A stretch of DNA of 64,000 nucleotides from Leptodactylus fallax (lineage: Eukaryota > Chordata > Amphibia > Anura > Leptodactylidae): the NCBI GenBank assembly GCA_947044405.1, contig CAMRHE010000654.1:1-64000 (forward strand), in the 5' to 3' direction. Under the pieces are notes generated by a model. The model made no database searches, was not told the DNA's origin, and was given only the letters and a program-made list of their open reading frames with translations. The position numbers and the translations under genes were made by a program. This document shows, in pieces, positions 1 through 13,945 of this stretch. The stretch's first letter is position 1; the number at the start of each line of letters is the position of its first letter.

Positions 1-1332
<1,332 letters not shown>

Positions 1333-2567
1333 TAACTACTATAATACTGCTCCTATGTACAAGAATATAACTACTATAATACTGCCCCTATGTACAAGAA
1401 TATAACTACTATAATACTGCCCCTATGTACAAGAATATAACTACTATAATACTACCTCCTATGTACAAGAATATAACTACTATAATACTGCCCCTATGTA
1501 CAAGAATATAACTACTATAATACTGCCCCTATGTACAAGAATATAACTACTATAATACTGCCCTCTATGTACAAGAATATAACTACTATAATACTGCTCC
1601 TATGTACAAGAATATAACTACTATAATACTACCTCTTATGTACAAGAATATAACTACTATAATACTGCTCCTATGTACAAGAATATAACTACTATAATAC
1701 TGCTCCTATGTACAAGAATATAACTACTATAATACTGCTCCTATGTACAAGAATATAACTACTATAATACTGCTCCTATGTACAAGAATATAACTACTAT
1801 AATACTACCTCCTATGTACAAGAATATAACTACTATAATACTACTCCTATGTACAAGAATATAACTACTATAATACTGCCCCCGATGTACAAGAATATAA
1901 CTACTATAATACTGCTCCTATGTACAAGAATATAACTACTATAATACTGCCCCTATGTACAAGAATATAACTACTATAATACTGCTCCTATGTACAAGAA
2001 TATAACTACTATAATACTACTCCTATGTACAAGAATATAACTACTATAATACTGCCCCCTATGTACAAGAATATAACTACTATAATACTGTCCCCTATGT
2101 ACAAGAATATAACTACTATAATACTGCTCCTATGTACAAGAATATAACTACTATAATACTGCTCCTATGTACAAGAATATAACTACTATAATACTGCTCC
2201 TATGTACAAGAATATAACTACTATAATACTACCTCCTATGTACAAGAATATAACTACTATAATACTGCCCCTATGTACAAGAATATAACTACTATAATAC
2301 TGCCCCCTATGTACAAGAATATAACTACTATAATACTGCTCCTATGTACAAGAATATAACTACTATAATACTGCTCCTATGTACAAGAATATAACTACTA
2401 TAATACTGCTCCTATGTACAAGAATATAACTACTATAATACTGCCCCTATGTACAAGAATATAACTACTATAATACTGCCCCCTATGTATAAGAATAGAA
2501 CTACTATAATACTACTCCTATGTACAAGAATAGAACTACTATAATACTGCTCCTATGTACAAGAATA
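1333..2567 (+). repeat. 35-36 bp AT-rich minisatellite, locus 1 left part
   Basis: About 35 head-to-tail copies of a unit that begins TATAACTACTATAATACTG and ends CTATGTACAAGAA, with a variable C/T-rich hexa- or heptamer in between (GCTCCT, GCCCCT, GCCCCCT, ACCTCCT). The array is bounded by a Tc1-like element on the left and interrupted by a deleted Tc1-like element on the right. The same family recurs at 23367-24775 and, inverted, from 60926 to the end. No coding capacity is evident. Confidence 0.97.
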
Positions 2568-3137
2568 CAGTCATATGAAAAAGTTTGGGCATCCCTATTA
2601 ATCTTAATCATTTTTAGTTCTAAATATTTGGGTGTTTGCAACAGCCATTTCAATTTGATATATCTAATAACTGATGGACACAGTAATATTTCAGGATTGA
2701 AATGAGGTTTATTGTACTAACAGAAAATGTGCAATATGCATTAAACCAAAATTTGACCGGTGCAAAAGTATGGGCACCTCAACAGAAAAGTGACATTAAT
2801 ATTTAGTAGATCCTCCTTTTGCAAAAATAACAGCCTCTAGTCGCTTCCTGTAGCTTTTAATCAGTTCCTGGATCCTGGATGAAGGTATTTTTGACCATTC
2901 CTCTTTACAAAACAATTCCAGTTCAGTTAAGTTTGATGGTCGCCGAGCATGGACAGCCCGCTTCAAATTATCCCACAGATGTTCAATGATATTCAGGTCT
3001 CATTTCAATCCTGAAATATTACTGTGTCCATCAGTTATTAGATATATCAAATTGAAATGGCTGTTGCAAACACCCAAATATTTAGAACTAAAAATGATTA
3101 AGATTAATAGGGGTGCCCAAACTTTTTCATATGACTG
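2568..3137 (-). mobile_element. Non-autonomous Tc1/mariner element with 139 bp terminal inverted repeats
   Basis: The termini (2568-2706 and 2999-3137) are inverted copies over about 139 bp with very few mismatches, starting CAGTCATATGAAAAAGTTTG on each strand. TA dinucleotides at 2566-2567 and 3138-3139 flank the element, and removing it restores a normal minisatellite unit. The interior keeps only the last 67 codons of a transposase on the minus strand, so this is an internally deleted derivative of an autonomous element. It interrupts the 35 bp array and must be younger than that part of it. Confidence 0.93.
2796..2999 (-). pseudogene. Tc1/mariner transposase C-terminal remnant (67 codons)
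   Basis: The minus strand from 2999 reads DLNIIEHLWDNLKRAV, followed by a basic C-terminal tail, to a TAA at 2796-2798 after GGSTKY. It matches the end of Tc1-like transposases around the third catalytic residue (usual motif PDLNPIE), here with Pro replaced by Ile. The DNA-binding domain and the first two catalytic Asp residues are deleted. The codon before the remnant is a TGA and lies in the inverted repeat, so no protein is expected. The parent transposase is not in the window: the inverted repeats differ from those of the other four Tc1-like elements here. Confidence 0.88.
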
Positions 3138-4371
3138 TATAACTACTATAATACTGCTCCTATGTACAAGAATATAACTACTATAATACTGCCCCCTATG
3201 TACAAGAATATAACTACTATAATACTGCCCCCTATGTACAAGAATATAACTACTATAATACTGCCCCCTATGTACAAGAATATAACTACTATAATACTGC
3301 TCCTATGTACAAGAATATAACTACTATAATACTGCCCCTATGTACAAGAATATAACTACTATAATACTGCCCCTATGTACAAGAATATAACTACTATAAT
3401 ACTGCCCCTATGTACAAGAATATAACTACTATAATACTGCCCCCTATGTACAAGAATATAACTACTATAATACTGCCCCTATGTACAAGAATATAACTAC
3501 TATAATACTGCTCCTATGTACAAGAATATAACTACTATAATACTGCTCCTATGTACAAGAATATAACTACTATAATACTGCTCCTATGTACAAGAATATA
3601 ACTACTATAATACTGCCCCTATGTACAAGAATATAACTACTATAATACTGCCCCTATGTACAAGAATATAACTACTATAATACTGCCCCTATGTACAAGA
3701 ATATAACTACTATAATACTGCCCCCTATGTACAAGAATATAACTACTATAATACTGCCCCCTATGTACAAGAATATAACTACTATAATACTGCTCCCTAT
3801 GTACAAGAATATAACTACTATAATACTGCTCCTATGTACAAGAATATAACTACTATAATACTGCCCCCTATGTACAAGAATATAACTACTATAATACTGC
3901 TCCTATGTACAAGAATATAACTACTATAATACTGCCCCTATGTACAAGAATATAACTACTATAATACTGCCCCTATGTACAAGAATATAACTACTATAAT
4001 ACTGCTCCTATGTACAAGAATATAACTACTATAATACTACTCCTATGTACAAGAATATAACTACTATAATACTGCCCCCTATGTACAAGAATATAACTAC
4101 TATAATACTGTCCCCTATGTACAAGAATATAACTACTATAATACTGCTCCTATGTACAAGAATATAACTACTATAATACTGCCCCCTATGTACAAGAATA
4201 TAACTACTATAATACTGCTCCCTATGTACAAGAATATAACTACTATAATACTGCTCCTATGTACAAGAATATAACTACTATAATACTGCCCCCTATGTAC
4301 AAGAATATAACTACTATAATACTGCTCCTATGTACAAGAATATAACTACTATAATACTGCCTCCCATTGTC
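3138..4371 (+). repeat. 35-36 bp AT-rich minisatellite, locus 1 right part
   Basis: Direct continuation of the array interrupted at 2568-3137, about 35 units in the same orientation and phase. It ends in a degenerate unit near 4371, followed by about 250 bp of unassigned sequence before the next tandem array. Confidence 0.96.
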
Positions 4372-4624
4372 AAGATATATATTCAGTCCTGCATACATAT
4401 ATCTATTCTTTATAACCAATTTCCCTTGGCCCTGTAATGATTATCTATAATGATCTGTCTAAGTTTATAAACGAACAGACTGATTTGTGAATATATTGAT
4501 CACTGAATGGCTACTTGTTAATCACATCTATATACTGTAGCTGTAGGGGAGAAATGTGTGCTCATCACTAGGAATAAAGGAACAGTAAATTGAGAGTCCC
4601 TAAGACCCATCCCAGATACATATG

Positions 4625-5282
4625 ACTGTGTACATACATTACATTACTTATCCTGAGTTACATCCTGTATTATACTCCAGAGCTGCGCTCACTATTCTGC
4701 TGGTACAGTCACTGTGTACATACATTACATTACTTATCCTGTACTGATCCTGAGTTACATCCTGTATTATACTCCAGAGCTGCGCTCACTATTCTGCTGG
4801 TACAGTCACTGTGTACATACATTACTTTACTTATCCTGTACTGATCCTGAGTTACATCCTGTATTATACTCCAGAGCTGCGCTCACTATTCTGCTGGTGC
4901 AGTCACTGTGTACATACATTACATTACTTATCCTGTACTGATCCTGAGTTACATCCTGTATTATACTCCAGAGCTGCGCTCACTATTCTGCTGGTGCAGT
5001 CACTGTGTACATACATTACATTACTTATCCTTTACTGATCCTGAGTTACTTCCTGTATTATACTCCAGAGCTGCGCTCACTATTCTGCTGGTGCAGTCAC
5101 TGTGTACATACATTACATTACTTATCCTGTACTGATCCTGAGTTACATCCTGTATTATACTCCAGAGCTGCGCTCACTATTCTGCTGGTGCAGTCACTGT
5201 GTACATACATTACATTACTTATCCTGTACTGATCCTGAGTTACATCCTGTATTATACTCCAGAGCTGCGCTCACTATTCTGA
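4625..5282 (+). repeat. 97 bp tandem repeat, locus 1
   Basis: About seven copies of a 97 bp unit containing TGTACATACATTACATTACT, GATCCTGAGTTACATCCTG, a GCTGCGCTCACTATTCTGCT block and a TACAGTCAC or TGCAGTCAC end. The first copy lacks the CTGTACTGATC segment. The period is not a multiple of three, so the recurring ~75-codon open frames are by-products. The same unit recurs in opposite orientation at 20961-22035. Confidence 0.96.
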
Positions 5283-7229
5283 TGGTTTCAAGCTTCTCCC
5301 ACAAATGTCCACTACACCTGTACTCTATTATCCCTTATAGCAGTACTGTTCCACATAACACAAATGATGATGTCACTGATGATCTCACATTGTGGAGTTT
5401 ATGTAGCAGCAGACATTTTTTTAAAAATATTCTTGGTCTTGTCCTGTCCGTGGCCTGAAAAAACCCTCATTAGCAGGAAGATAATGACCCTTGTGCTTCC
5501 TCCATCTGCTTTCTGTGTACATTACAAGAATTCACAAGAAGGAGGAAGTTTATTTCAGTGCAGAACTCATGTTCCTATTATCAAATAATTATCTTATTAT
5601 TTTATATATTTATATTATTTTTATAGTATAATTACCTCCCTTTTATATTTTTTTTTATAGTAGAATTATTTTACTTTTAGATTATTTTTATATTATAATT
5701 ATCTTACTTTTTTTCTATTCCCTATAAAATATAATTAGAATTCTTCAAAGCTCATTTCTCAGATAATTAATACACAGGCAGATTTTTCTTTGTCCCCATG
5801 ACAACACTTCCGGCATCTTTGTCCAAATTTTTACAGACTTAAACACGCCCCTTTTTATAGACCACACCCCTTGTCAAAGCACACACCCCTTTGAACTCCC
5901 ATAGGCCCACCTTTATGCTTTTGGATGCCAGTCTGATGACGCAGCAGAATAAATGTTCTCAAAGCCTTGTTTTATTGCAATTTTATGTGACACCCAAATT
6001 TGCCAAATTTACGGAAGTTTTGGAGGTTTTCTCTGTATTTGAGTCATTCTATTGGCAAGTCTGAATAATATATTTACATTTATTTGAGACCCATTGTGAT
6101 CTGCTGTAATCTTTGGGAGAAGCAGACAGGAAGTGTTCAGTTTCCTTACAGCACTCCCAGAGGAGAAATGGAGTATTACACAGTTCCCATTGAAATCATT
6201 GCTCTATCCATATATTCTATTGACATGGTCCTCCAAAGCAAGAGATAAGGGTCCTAGGGAGGTCTTCATCCTGCCATATATGGTATTTCAGGGTTGGTGT
6301 CTGACCCAGACATCTCCTTTAATTAATATGTTATGACCTATGACTTATCTCATACTCATAACGGATCGGTTCCAACACATTTATATGATATAGATGTAGC
6401 AGAGCCGAATTTGGTGTGTAATAGATATTCAGCAGATCACAATTCGTGCTACATAACAAACTCAGCTCTACTACATCTGCACTGCCACCTTATTTTCGGA
6501 GGGATCCGTATTTATATAATCCCTTTAAAAATGTAATTCCCGTCACTGTTCTCTGATTTCACGGGATTCATCGGCATGCAAGACCGGCCCCCAAAAATGC
6601 TAACCCAATAACGCACCTGTCAGGTTGAGATGTGAGCAGGTGTTTTCTGCACATGTCCTTTGTAGACACATTACCAATTACGGGGGCTTGAACAGATGCA
6701 AAACAAAACAAAAAGCTACAATTAGCCCGTGGGTGAAATGAAACCTCAGTAATTGAATTTTATCCGTTTCATTAAAAGTTTGCGCAGTGTTGTAATAATA
6801 TACAGGCGGAACAGCCGAGCGAGCGGCAAAAACTCAGATCTCATTAACCTTTTATTAACATTTGCCAAAATAGCTCAGAATCTTAATAAGTAAAAGGTAA
6901 AAAAGTAAAAAGTTCCATTAGGGCAGATAAACAGGGGGCTCTATATATGGAAATGCTGCCCCCTTCTGGTGGTGGATTAGGCACCATGTTCATCCCAAGA
7001 CTGAAGGGTTTACTGGACACCTTAACTCTACTTCTTCTCTTGCTAGGTGAGAGATGGTGGGGCATTTGCCCCAGGGGTGGGGAGTCAACGTTGGTATTAA
7101 CAAGCCAACCAAAGTGTTTTGATACAGGCCAGGCATGACAAAAATCCTAACTACACCTCTGCTTGGAGTGAAGATGGATGACCTGACCTTCTGGCTAGGT
7201 GGGGCAAAAATAACTTTCACAAGCAAGGG
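5283..7229. other. Unassigned, non-coding; AT-rich tract at 5585-5730
   Basis: No gene is supported. 5585-5730 is low-complexity A/T sequence. The stretch 6540-6900 is mixed-composition, apparently single-copy DNA and might hold conserved non-coding sequence, but I have no alignment to show it. Confidence 0.5.
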
Positions 7230-8875
7230 GACCCACACCAAAAATGAAACTGGGTCCCTACAGGATATAAGTGTTTAATGGTTCCTCAGGGGAGGGGTTT
7301 CCTCTGCTTGGAATAAAGATGGCCAATTCTGGCAAAGGTAAGTATGACAGGCCAAGACCAAACCGGGCCTCTACAGGTCACAAGAGCCTGGTGTTTGCTT
7401 CCCCTTTCAACCCCTTTACATTAACCCTTGGGCAACCGCCCCTTCCCTTTGTTTTCTAACAATTCAGTTCCTTGGGGGAGGGTTCCCCCTGCTTGGAAGA
7501 AAGATGGTCTGATTCTCTGGCAAGGTCCAGCAAAGGTAACAATCACAGGCAATGGGTTCCAAAGCCAATGCCAAACCTGGCAAGCCTGGTATTTGCTTCC
7601 CCTTCCAACCCCTTTGCATTAACCCTTGGGCCAGTGTACTTTCCTTTTAGTTCCTTGGAGAAGGGGTTTCCGCTGATTTAACAAAAAGATGGCTTGACTC
7701 TTCCGCCAGGTCCAGGAAAGGTAACTATCACAGGCAAGGGGTTCCATAGCAAAGGCCAAAATGGGCCTCTCCACGACATAAGAGCCTGGTGTTTGCTTTC
7801 TCTTCCAACCCCTTTCCATTACCTCTTAACCCTTGGACCAGTAAGTGCGCCCTTCTTTTGTTTTCTATCAATCTAGTTCCTCAGAGAATGGGTTCCCCAT
7901 GCATGTTTGTTGGCTTCTCCTTCCAACCCCTTTACATTAAATATTGGGCCAGCACCCCTTTTCCTGGTTTTCTAAGAATCCAGCTCCTTGGGGGGAAGGA
8001 TTTGAAAGAAAGATCATTCTCTGACCAAGTCTGGAAAAGGCCAAACTGGACCTTAAGAGCCTGGTGGGGTTCCTTCTGAACCCTTTACATTAACGCTTAG
8101 TCTAGTGCCCCTTTTTCTTGTTTTCCAAGAATCTGGTTTCTTGGGGGGAGGGGTTTCCTGTGCTCGGAAGAAAGATCTCTGGCCAGGTCTTGCAAAGGTA
8201 ACCACCAAACTGGGCCTCTCCGTTACATAAGACGCTGATGTTTGCTTCCTCTTCCAACCCCTTTACGTTACCCTTGGGACAATGTCCCTTACACTTGTTT
8301 TCTAACAATCTAGTTCCTCGAGGGAGGAGCTTCCTTTGCTCGAAAGAAAGATCTCTGGCCAGGTCTTACAAAGGTAACCACCAAACTGGGCCTCTCCGGT
8401 ACATAAGACGCTGATGTTTGCTTCCTCTTCCAACCCCTTACGTTACCCTTGGGACAGTGTCCCTTCCCCTTGTTCTTTAACAATCTAGTTCCTCGAGGGA
8501 GGGGGGGTTTCCTTTGCTTGGAAGAAAGATCTCTGGCCAGGTCTTACAAAGGTAACCACCAAACTGGGCCTCTCCGGTACATAAGACGCTGATGTTTGCT
8601 TCCTCTTCCATCCCCCTTACGTTACCCTTGGGACAGTGTCCCTTCCCCTTGTTCTTTAACAATCTGGTTCCTCGAGCGAGGGGTTTCCTTTGCTCGGAAG
8701 AAAGATCTCTGGCCAGGTCTTACAAAGGTAACCACCAAACTGGGCCTCTCCGTTACATAAGACGCTGATGTTTGCTTCCTCTTCCAACCCCCTTACGTTA
8801 CCCTTGGGACAGTGTCCCTTCCCCTTGTTCTTTAACAATCTAGTTCCTCGAGGGAGGGGTTTCCTGTGCTGGTTC
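7230..8875. repeat. ~180 bp tandem repeat with a divergence gradient
   Basis: About nine copies of a ~175-190 bp unit. Landmarks recur in order: GAAGAAAGATCTCTGGCCAG, AAAGGTAACCACCAAACTGG, GCCTCTCCGGTACATAAG, TTGCTTCCTCTTCCAACCCC, CCCTTGGGACAGTGTCCCTT and TCTAGTTCCTCGAGGGAGGG. The last four or five units (8150-8875) are close copies; those before about 8000 are much more diverged. Short open frames on the minus strand recur once per unit (for example 8102-8308, 8477-8662, 8656-8913) and are not credible genes. Confidence 0.9.
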
Positions 8876-9884
8876 TTAATACTTAATAGTAGGATGGAAG
8901 AGGATGGGAACAAAAAGGATGGGATCCCCTCTGACTTTTGTTACTGGCCTATCAGAACATGATCACAACTGGTCAAGATCTGCAGATCCCGACATCACGT
9001 AGGAATGTTCAAAAATATAAAAACAAGTGATGTCAATTGGGGCGCAAAAACTTTTTCGTCTTGATTGTCACATTTTTTGTTCCAATAAGATGTATTTCTT
9101 TCATGTGGTATTCTCAGGTCCCAAACAGCAGCGACCAACCTGCTTGGTGATGGTTTCCAGACAGATCATTTTGAGTTTTTTTTTTTTAAGATCTTTATTC
9201 AGTTTTTTTTTTCCTCTGCATTGCTTAGGGTAAAAGCTAAAATAAGCAAAAAATGATACGTAACGCAAATTAGATTTTCTGACTAGAGAGACTCTGCTGG
9301 CCTCCGGCCTCGCACATTCCACCCAGCTGTTATCTTTCTAACGTTGGTGTAAAGAGGCCAATGGAATTTTTGGAGGGAAGGTGTGAAAAAAACTGGACTA
9401 TTTTAGGACTCTGAAGTGACAGGCTGGGATTATCAGCCTTGTGGTACTTTACAGGATCACTCTGACAAAGTCAAAATATAAAAAAAACATTGGACACAGT
9501 CGCAGCCTGATGGTGTCCCGGATATCGGTAACCAATCACCAGTCAGATTTTTGTTTATGTGACTAGTACAGAGATAAGCGGGGCGTCACCCAAAGCAGCC
9601 AATCAGATTGCAGCTACATTCCCCAACGCGGGCTAAGAAACCAGACATAAATATTTTTGCTTGTTATAGGACATTTTTTTTGTGTGACGAGTGTTATATT
9701 GTAAATGTTAAGTATTAAGCTCTGCAAACACATTGATGAGTCACAGATTTTTGGCTTTTATCAGCCGTGTGAGAAAATTATCACATCTCCATATTGTTGT
9801 TAATGTAGCATTAGTCAGCGCAGAGAACACATGGAAGAAGCTATTAACTGTACCGAGCGATCTAAGTGTATATACCAACATGTA
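8876..9884. other. Unassigned, non-coding
   Basis: Nothing gene-like is visible. Short poly-T runs occur near 9177-9187 and 9205-9213. The region separates two tandem arrays. Confidence 0.5.
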
Positions 9885-12800
9885 TCACTATATACAAGAA
9901 GATGTATAACTTATACCAGCTGTACATATAGAATTATATACAGGAGATACCCAGGTTATACCGGCATGGTCCATATCACTATAAACAGAAGATACCCAGG
10001 TTATACCGGCATGGCCCATATCACTATATACAAGAAGATGTATAACTTATACCCGCTTTACATATATAATTATATACAGGAGATACCCAGGTTATACCAG
10101 CATGGTCCATATCACTGTATACAAGAAGATGTATAACTTATACCAGCTGTACATATATAATTATATACAGGAGATACCCAGGTTATACCAGCATGGTCCA
10201 TATCACTATATACAAGAAGATGTATAACTTGTACCGGCTGTACATATATAATTATATACAGGAGATACCCAGGTTATACTAGCTGTACATATATAATTAT
10301 ATACAGGAGATACCCAGGTTATACCAGCATGGTCCATATCACTATATACAAGAAGATGTATAACTTATACCAGCTGTACATATAGAATTATATACCAGAG
10401 ATACCCAGGTTATACCAGCTGTACATATATAATTATATACAGGAGATACCCAGGTTATACCCGCTGTACATATATAATTATATACAGGAGATACCCAGGT
10501 TATACCGGCATGGTCCATATCACTATAAACAGGAGATACCCAGGTTATACCGGCATGGCCCATATCACTATATACAAGAAGATGTATAACTTATACCCGC
10601 TTTACATATATAATTATATACAGGAGATACCCAGGTTATACCAGCATGGTCCATATCACTGTATACAAGAAGATGTATAACTTATACCAGCTGTACATAT
10701 ATAATTATATACAGGAGATACCCAGGTTATACCAGCATGGTCCATATCACTATATACAAGAAGATGTATAACTTGTACCGGCTGTACATATATAATTATA
10801 TACAGGAGATACCCAGGTTATACTAGCTGTACATATATAATTATATACAGGAGATACCCAGGTTATACCAGCATGGTCCATATCACTATATACAAGAAGA
10901 TGTATAACTTATACCAGCTGTACATATAGAATTATATACCAGAGATACCCAGGTTATACCAGCTGTACATATATAATTATATACAGGAGATACCCAGGTT
11001 ATACCCGCTGTACATATATAATTATATACAGGAGATACCCAGGTTATACCGGCATGGTCCATATCACTATAAACAGGAGATACCCAGGTTATACCGGCAT
11101 GGCCCATATCACTATATACAAGAAGATGTATAACTTATACCCGCTTTACATATATAATTATATACAGGAGATACCCAGGTTATACCAGCATGGTCCATAT
11201 CACTGTATACAAGAAGATGTATAACTTATACCAGCTGTACATATATAATTATATACAGGAGATACCCAGGTTATACCAGCATGGTCCATATCACTATATA
11301 CAAGAAGATGTATAACTTGTACCGGCTGTACATATATAATTATATACAGGAGATACCCAGGTTATACTAGCTGTACATATATAATTATATACAGGAGATA
11401 CCCAGGTTATACCAGCATGGTCCATATCACTATATACAAGAAGATGTATAACTTATACCAGCTGTACATATAGAATTATATACCAGAGATACCCAGGTTA
11501 TACCAGCTGTACATATATAATTATATACAGGAGATACCCAGGTTATACCCGCTGTACATATATAATTATATACAGGAGATACCCAGGTTATACCGGCATG
11601 GTCCATATCACTATAAACAGGAGATACCCAGGTTATACCGGCATGGCCCATATCACTATATACAAGAAGATGTATAACTTATACCCGCTTTACATATATA
11701 ATTATATACAGGAGATACCCAGGTTATACCAGCATGGTCCATATCACTGTATACAAGAAGATGTACAACTTATACCAGCTGTACATATATAATTATATAC
11801 AGGAGATACCCAGGTTATACCAGCATGGTCCATATCACTATATACAAGAAGATGTATAACTTGTACCGGCTGTACATATATAATTATATACAGGAGATAC
11901 CCAGGTTATACTAGCTGTACATATATAATTATATACAGGAGATACCCAGGTTATACCAGCTGTACATATATAATTATATACAGGAGATACCCAGGTTATA
12001 CCGGCATGGTCCATATCACTATATACAAGAAGATGTATAACTTATACCAGCTGTACATATATAATTATATACAGGAGATACCCAGGTTATACCAGCATGG
12101 TCCATATCACTATATACAAGAAGATGTATAACTTATACCCGCTGTACATATATAATTATATACAGGAGATACCCAGGTTATACCGGCAAGGTCCATATCA
12201 CTATATACAAGAAGATGTATAACTTATACCAGCTGTACATATATAATTATATATTATATACAGGAGATACCCAGGTTATACCGGCATGGTCCGCATCACT
12301 ATATACAAGAAGATATATAACTTATACCAGCTGTACATACATAATTATATACAGGAGATACCCAGGTTATACCCGCTGTACATATATAATTATATACAGG
12401 AGATACCCAGGTTATACCGGCATGGTCCGTATCACTATATACAAGAAGATGTATAACTTATACCCGCTTTACATATATAATTATATACAGGAGATACCCA
12501 GGTTATACCAGCATGGTCCATATCACTATATACAAGAAGATGTATAACTTATACCAGCTGTACATATATAACTATTTACAGGAGAAATCCAGGTTATACC
12601 GGCATGGTCCGCATCACTATATACAAGAAGATATATAACTTATACCAGCTGTACATACATAATTATATACAGGAGATACCCAGGTTATACCGGCTGTACA
12701 TATATAATTATATACAGGAGATACCCAGGTTATACCAGCATGGTCCATATCACTATATACAAGAAGATGTATAACTTATACCAGCTGTACATATAGAATT

Positions 12801-13310
12801 ATATACAGGAGATACCCAGGTTATACCAGCTGTACATATATAACTATATACAGGAGATACCCAGGTTATACCAGCTGTACATATATAACTATATACAGGA
12901 GATACCCAGGTTATACCAGCATGGTCCATATCACTATATACAAGAAGATGTATAACTTATACCGGCTGTACATATATAATTATATACAGGAGATACCCAG
13001 GTTATACCAGCATGGTCCATATCACTATATACAAGAAGATGTATAACTTATACCGGCTGTACATATATAACTATATACAGGAGATACCCAGGTTATACCG
13101 GCTGTACATATAGAATTATATACAGGAGATACCCAGGTTATACCGGCTGTACATATATAACTTTATACAGGAGATACCCAGGTTATACCAGCATGGCCCA
13201 TATCACTATATACAAGAAGATGTATAACTTATACCAGCTGTACATATATGATTATATACAGGAGATACCCAGGTTATACCGGCATGGTCCATATGACTAT
13301 ATACAAGTGT
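9885..13310 (+). repeat. 45/46 bp two-type minisatellite with 544 bp higher-order repeat
   Basis: Two related monomers are mixed. Type A (46 bp) contains CATGGTCCATATCACTATAT and AAGAAGATGTATAACTTATA. Type B (45 bp) contains CTGTACATATATAATTATAT and AGGAGATACCCAGGTTATAC. Both end in TTATACC. From 9961 the order of monomers repeats with an exact 544 bp period (starts 9961, 10505, 11049, 11593). The fourth copy departs near 11959, after which the order becomes irregular to 13310. Because type B is a multiple of three, open frames arise by chance. Confidence 0.95.
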
Positions 13311-13945
13311 GTGTTAGGGTTATTAGTTCCGCTCCTCTGGGGCGTGTGCTGCGCTCCTCTATGTATGTATATAATTAGTTACCCCACGTCAGGGAGTAGA
13401 CGGCGGTGCGGGGCTGGAGATTGCTTCTCAGTGATGCAGGGCTTAATGGAAAGTCACCAGGACTATTAGCATTCATTCCACTCTCACAGCTTTCTCATGC
13501 ACACATATGTTTCCATTTGCCCCCAAAATCTGTTTCCTGACAAGGAGATTTACAGAAAGGTTATTTGTCCTTCACGCGAGAGGAGAGAGGAGTGGGGAGA
13601 AGGGAGAGAGGTGAGGGAGAGGGGAGAGGGGAGGGGAGAAGACCAGGGTGAGGAGAGGGGAGCACTTCTACATAGAGGGATTAAACATGAATTGTTTAAC
13701 AGCAGTAAATGGTCTGGAACTTCATCAAAGAGCCGGCTATGGTATCGCTCTTCAAATGCTCTTCTAGTTAACGCTCTCAGCGCCAGCCAGATAGGAAACC
13801 TCATAGTCTTACAGAACTCAATTCACACAGTGTCATAGAGGAATATGACTAGTGCCAGAGTATAAGGAGAGCACATGGGCATACTGGCCACATCAGGGTG
13901 CCACAAACTATCCTACTATCCTTTATCCTATAGTTCTCTTTAGTT
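13311..13945. other. Unassigned, with a purine-only tract at about 13575-13665
   Basis: The + strand is almost all G and A over about 90 bases (repeated GAGAGG, GGGGAGAAG), a polypurine run able to form triplex DNA in principle. The following stretch to about 13860 looks single-copy. No gene is supported: the overlapping open frames on both strands follow the low-complexity tract. Confidence 0.55.

Noticed and set aside
1333..4371. CRISPR-like array, from regular spacing of near-identical units
   Set aside because: Units are directly contiguous without unique spacers and the context is a vertebrate genome.
4714..5458. Series of ~75-118 codon frames over the 97 bp repeats (also 20849-22253)
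   Set aside because: Each starts 97 bases after the last and reads through the repeat in shifting phase; this is a by-product of the tandem unit.
10342..11651. Three identical 73-codon minus-strand frames 544 bp apart
   Set aside because: They mark the higher-order repeat of the minisatellite, not a gene family.
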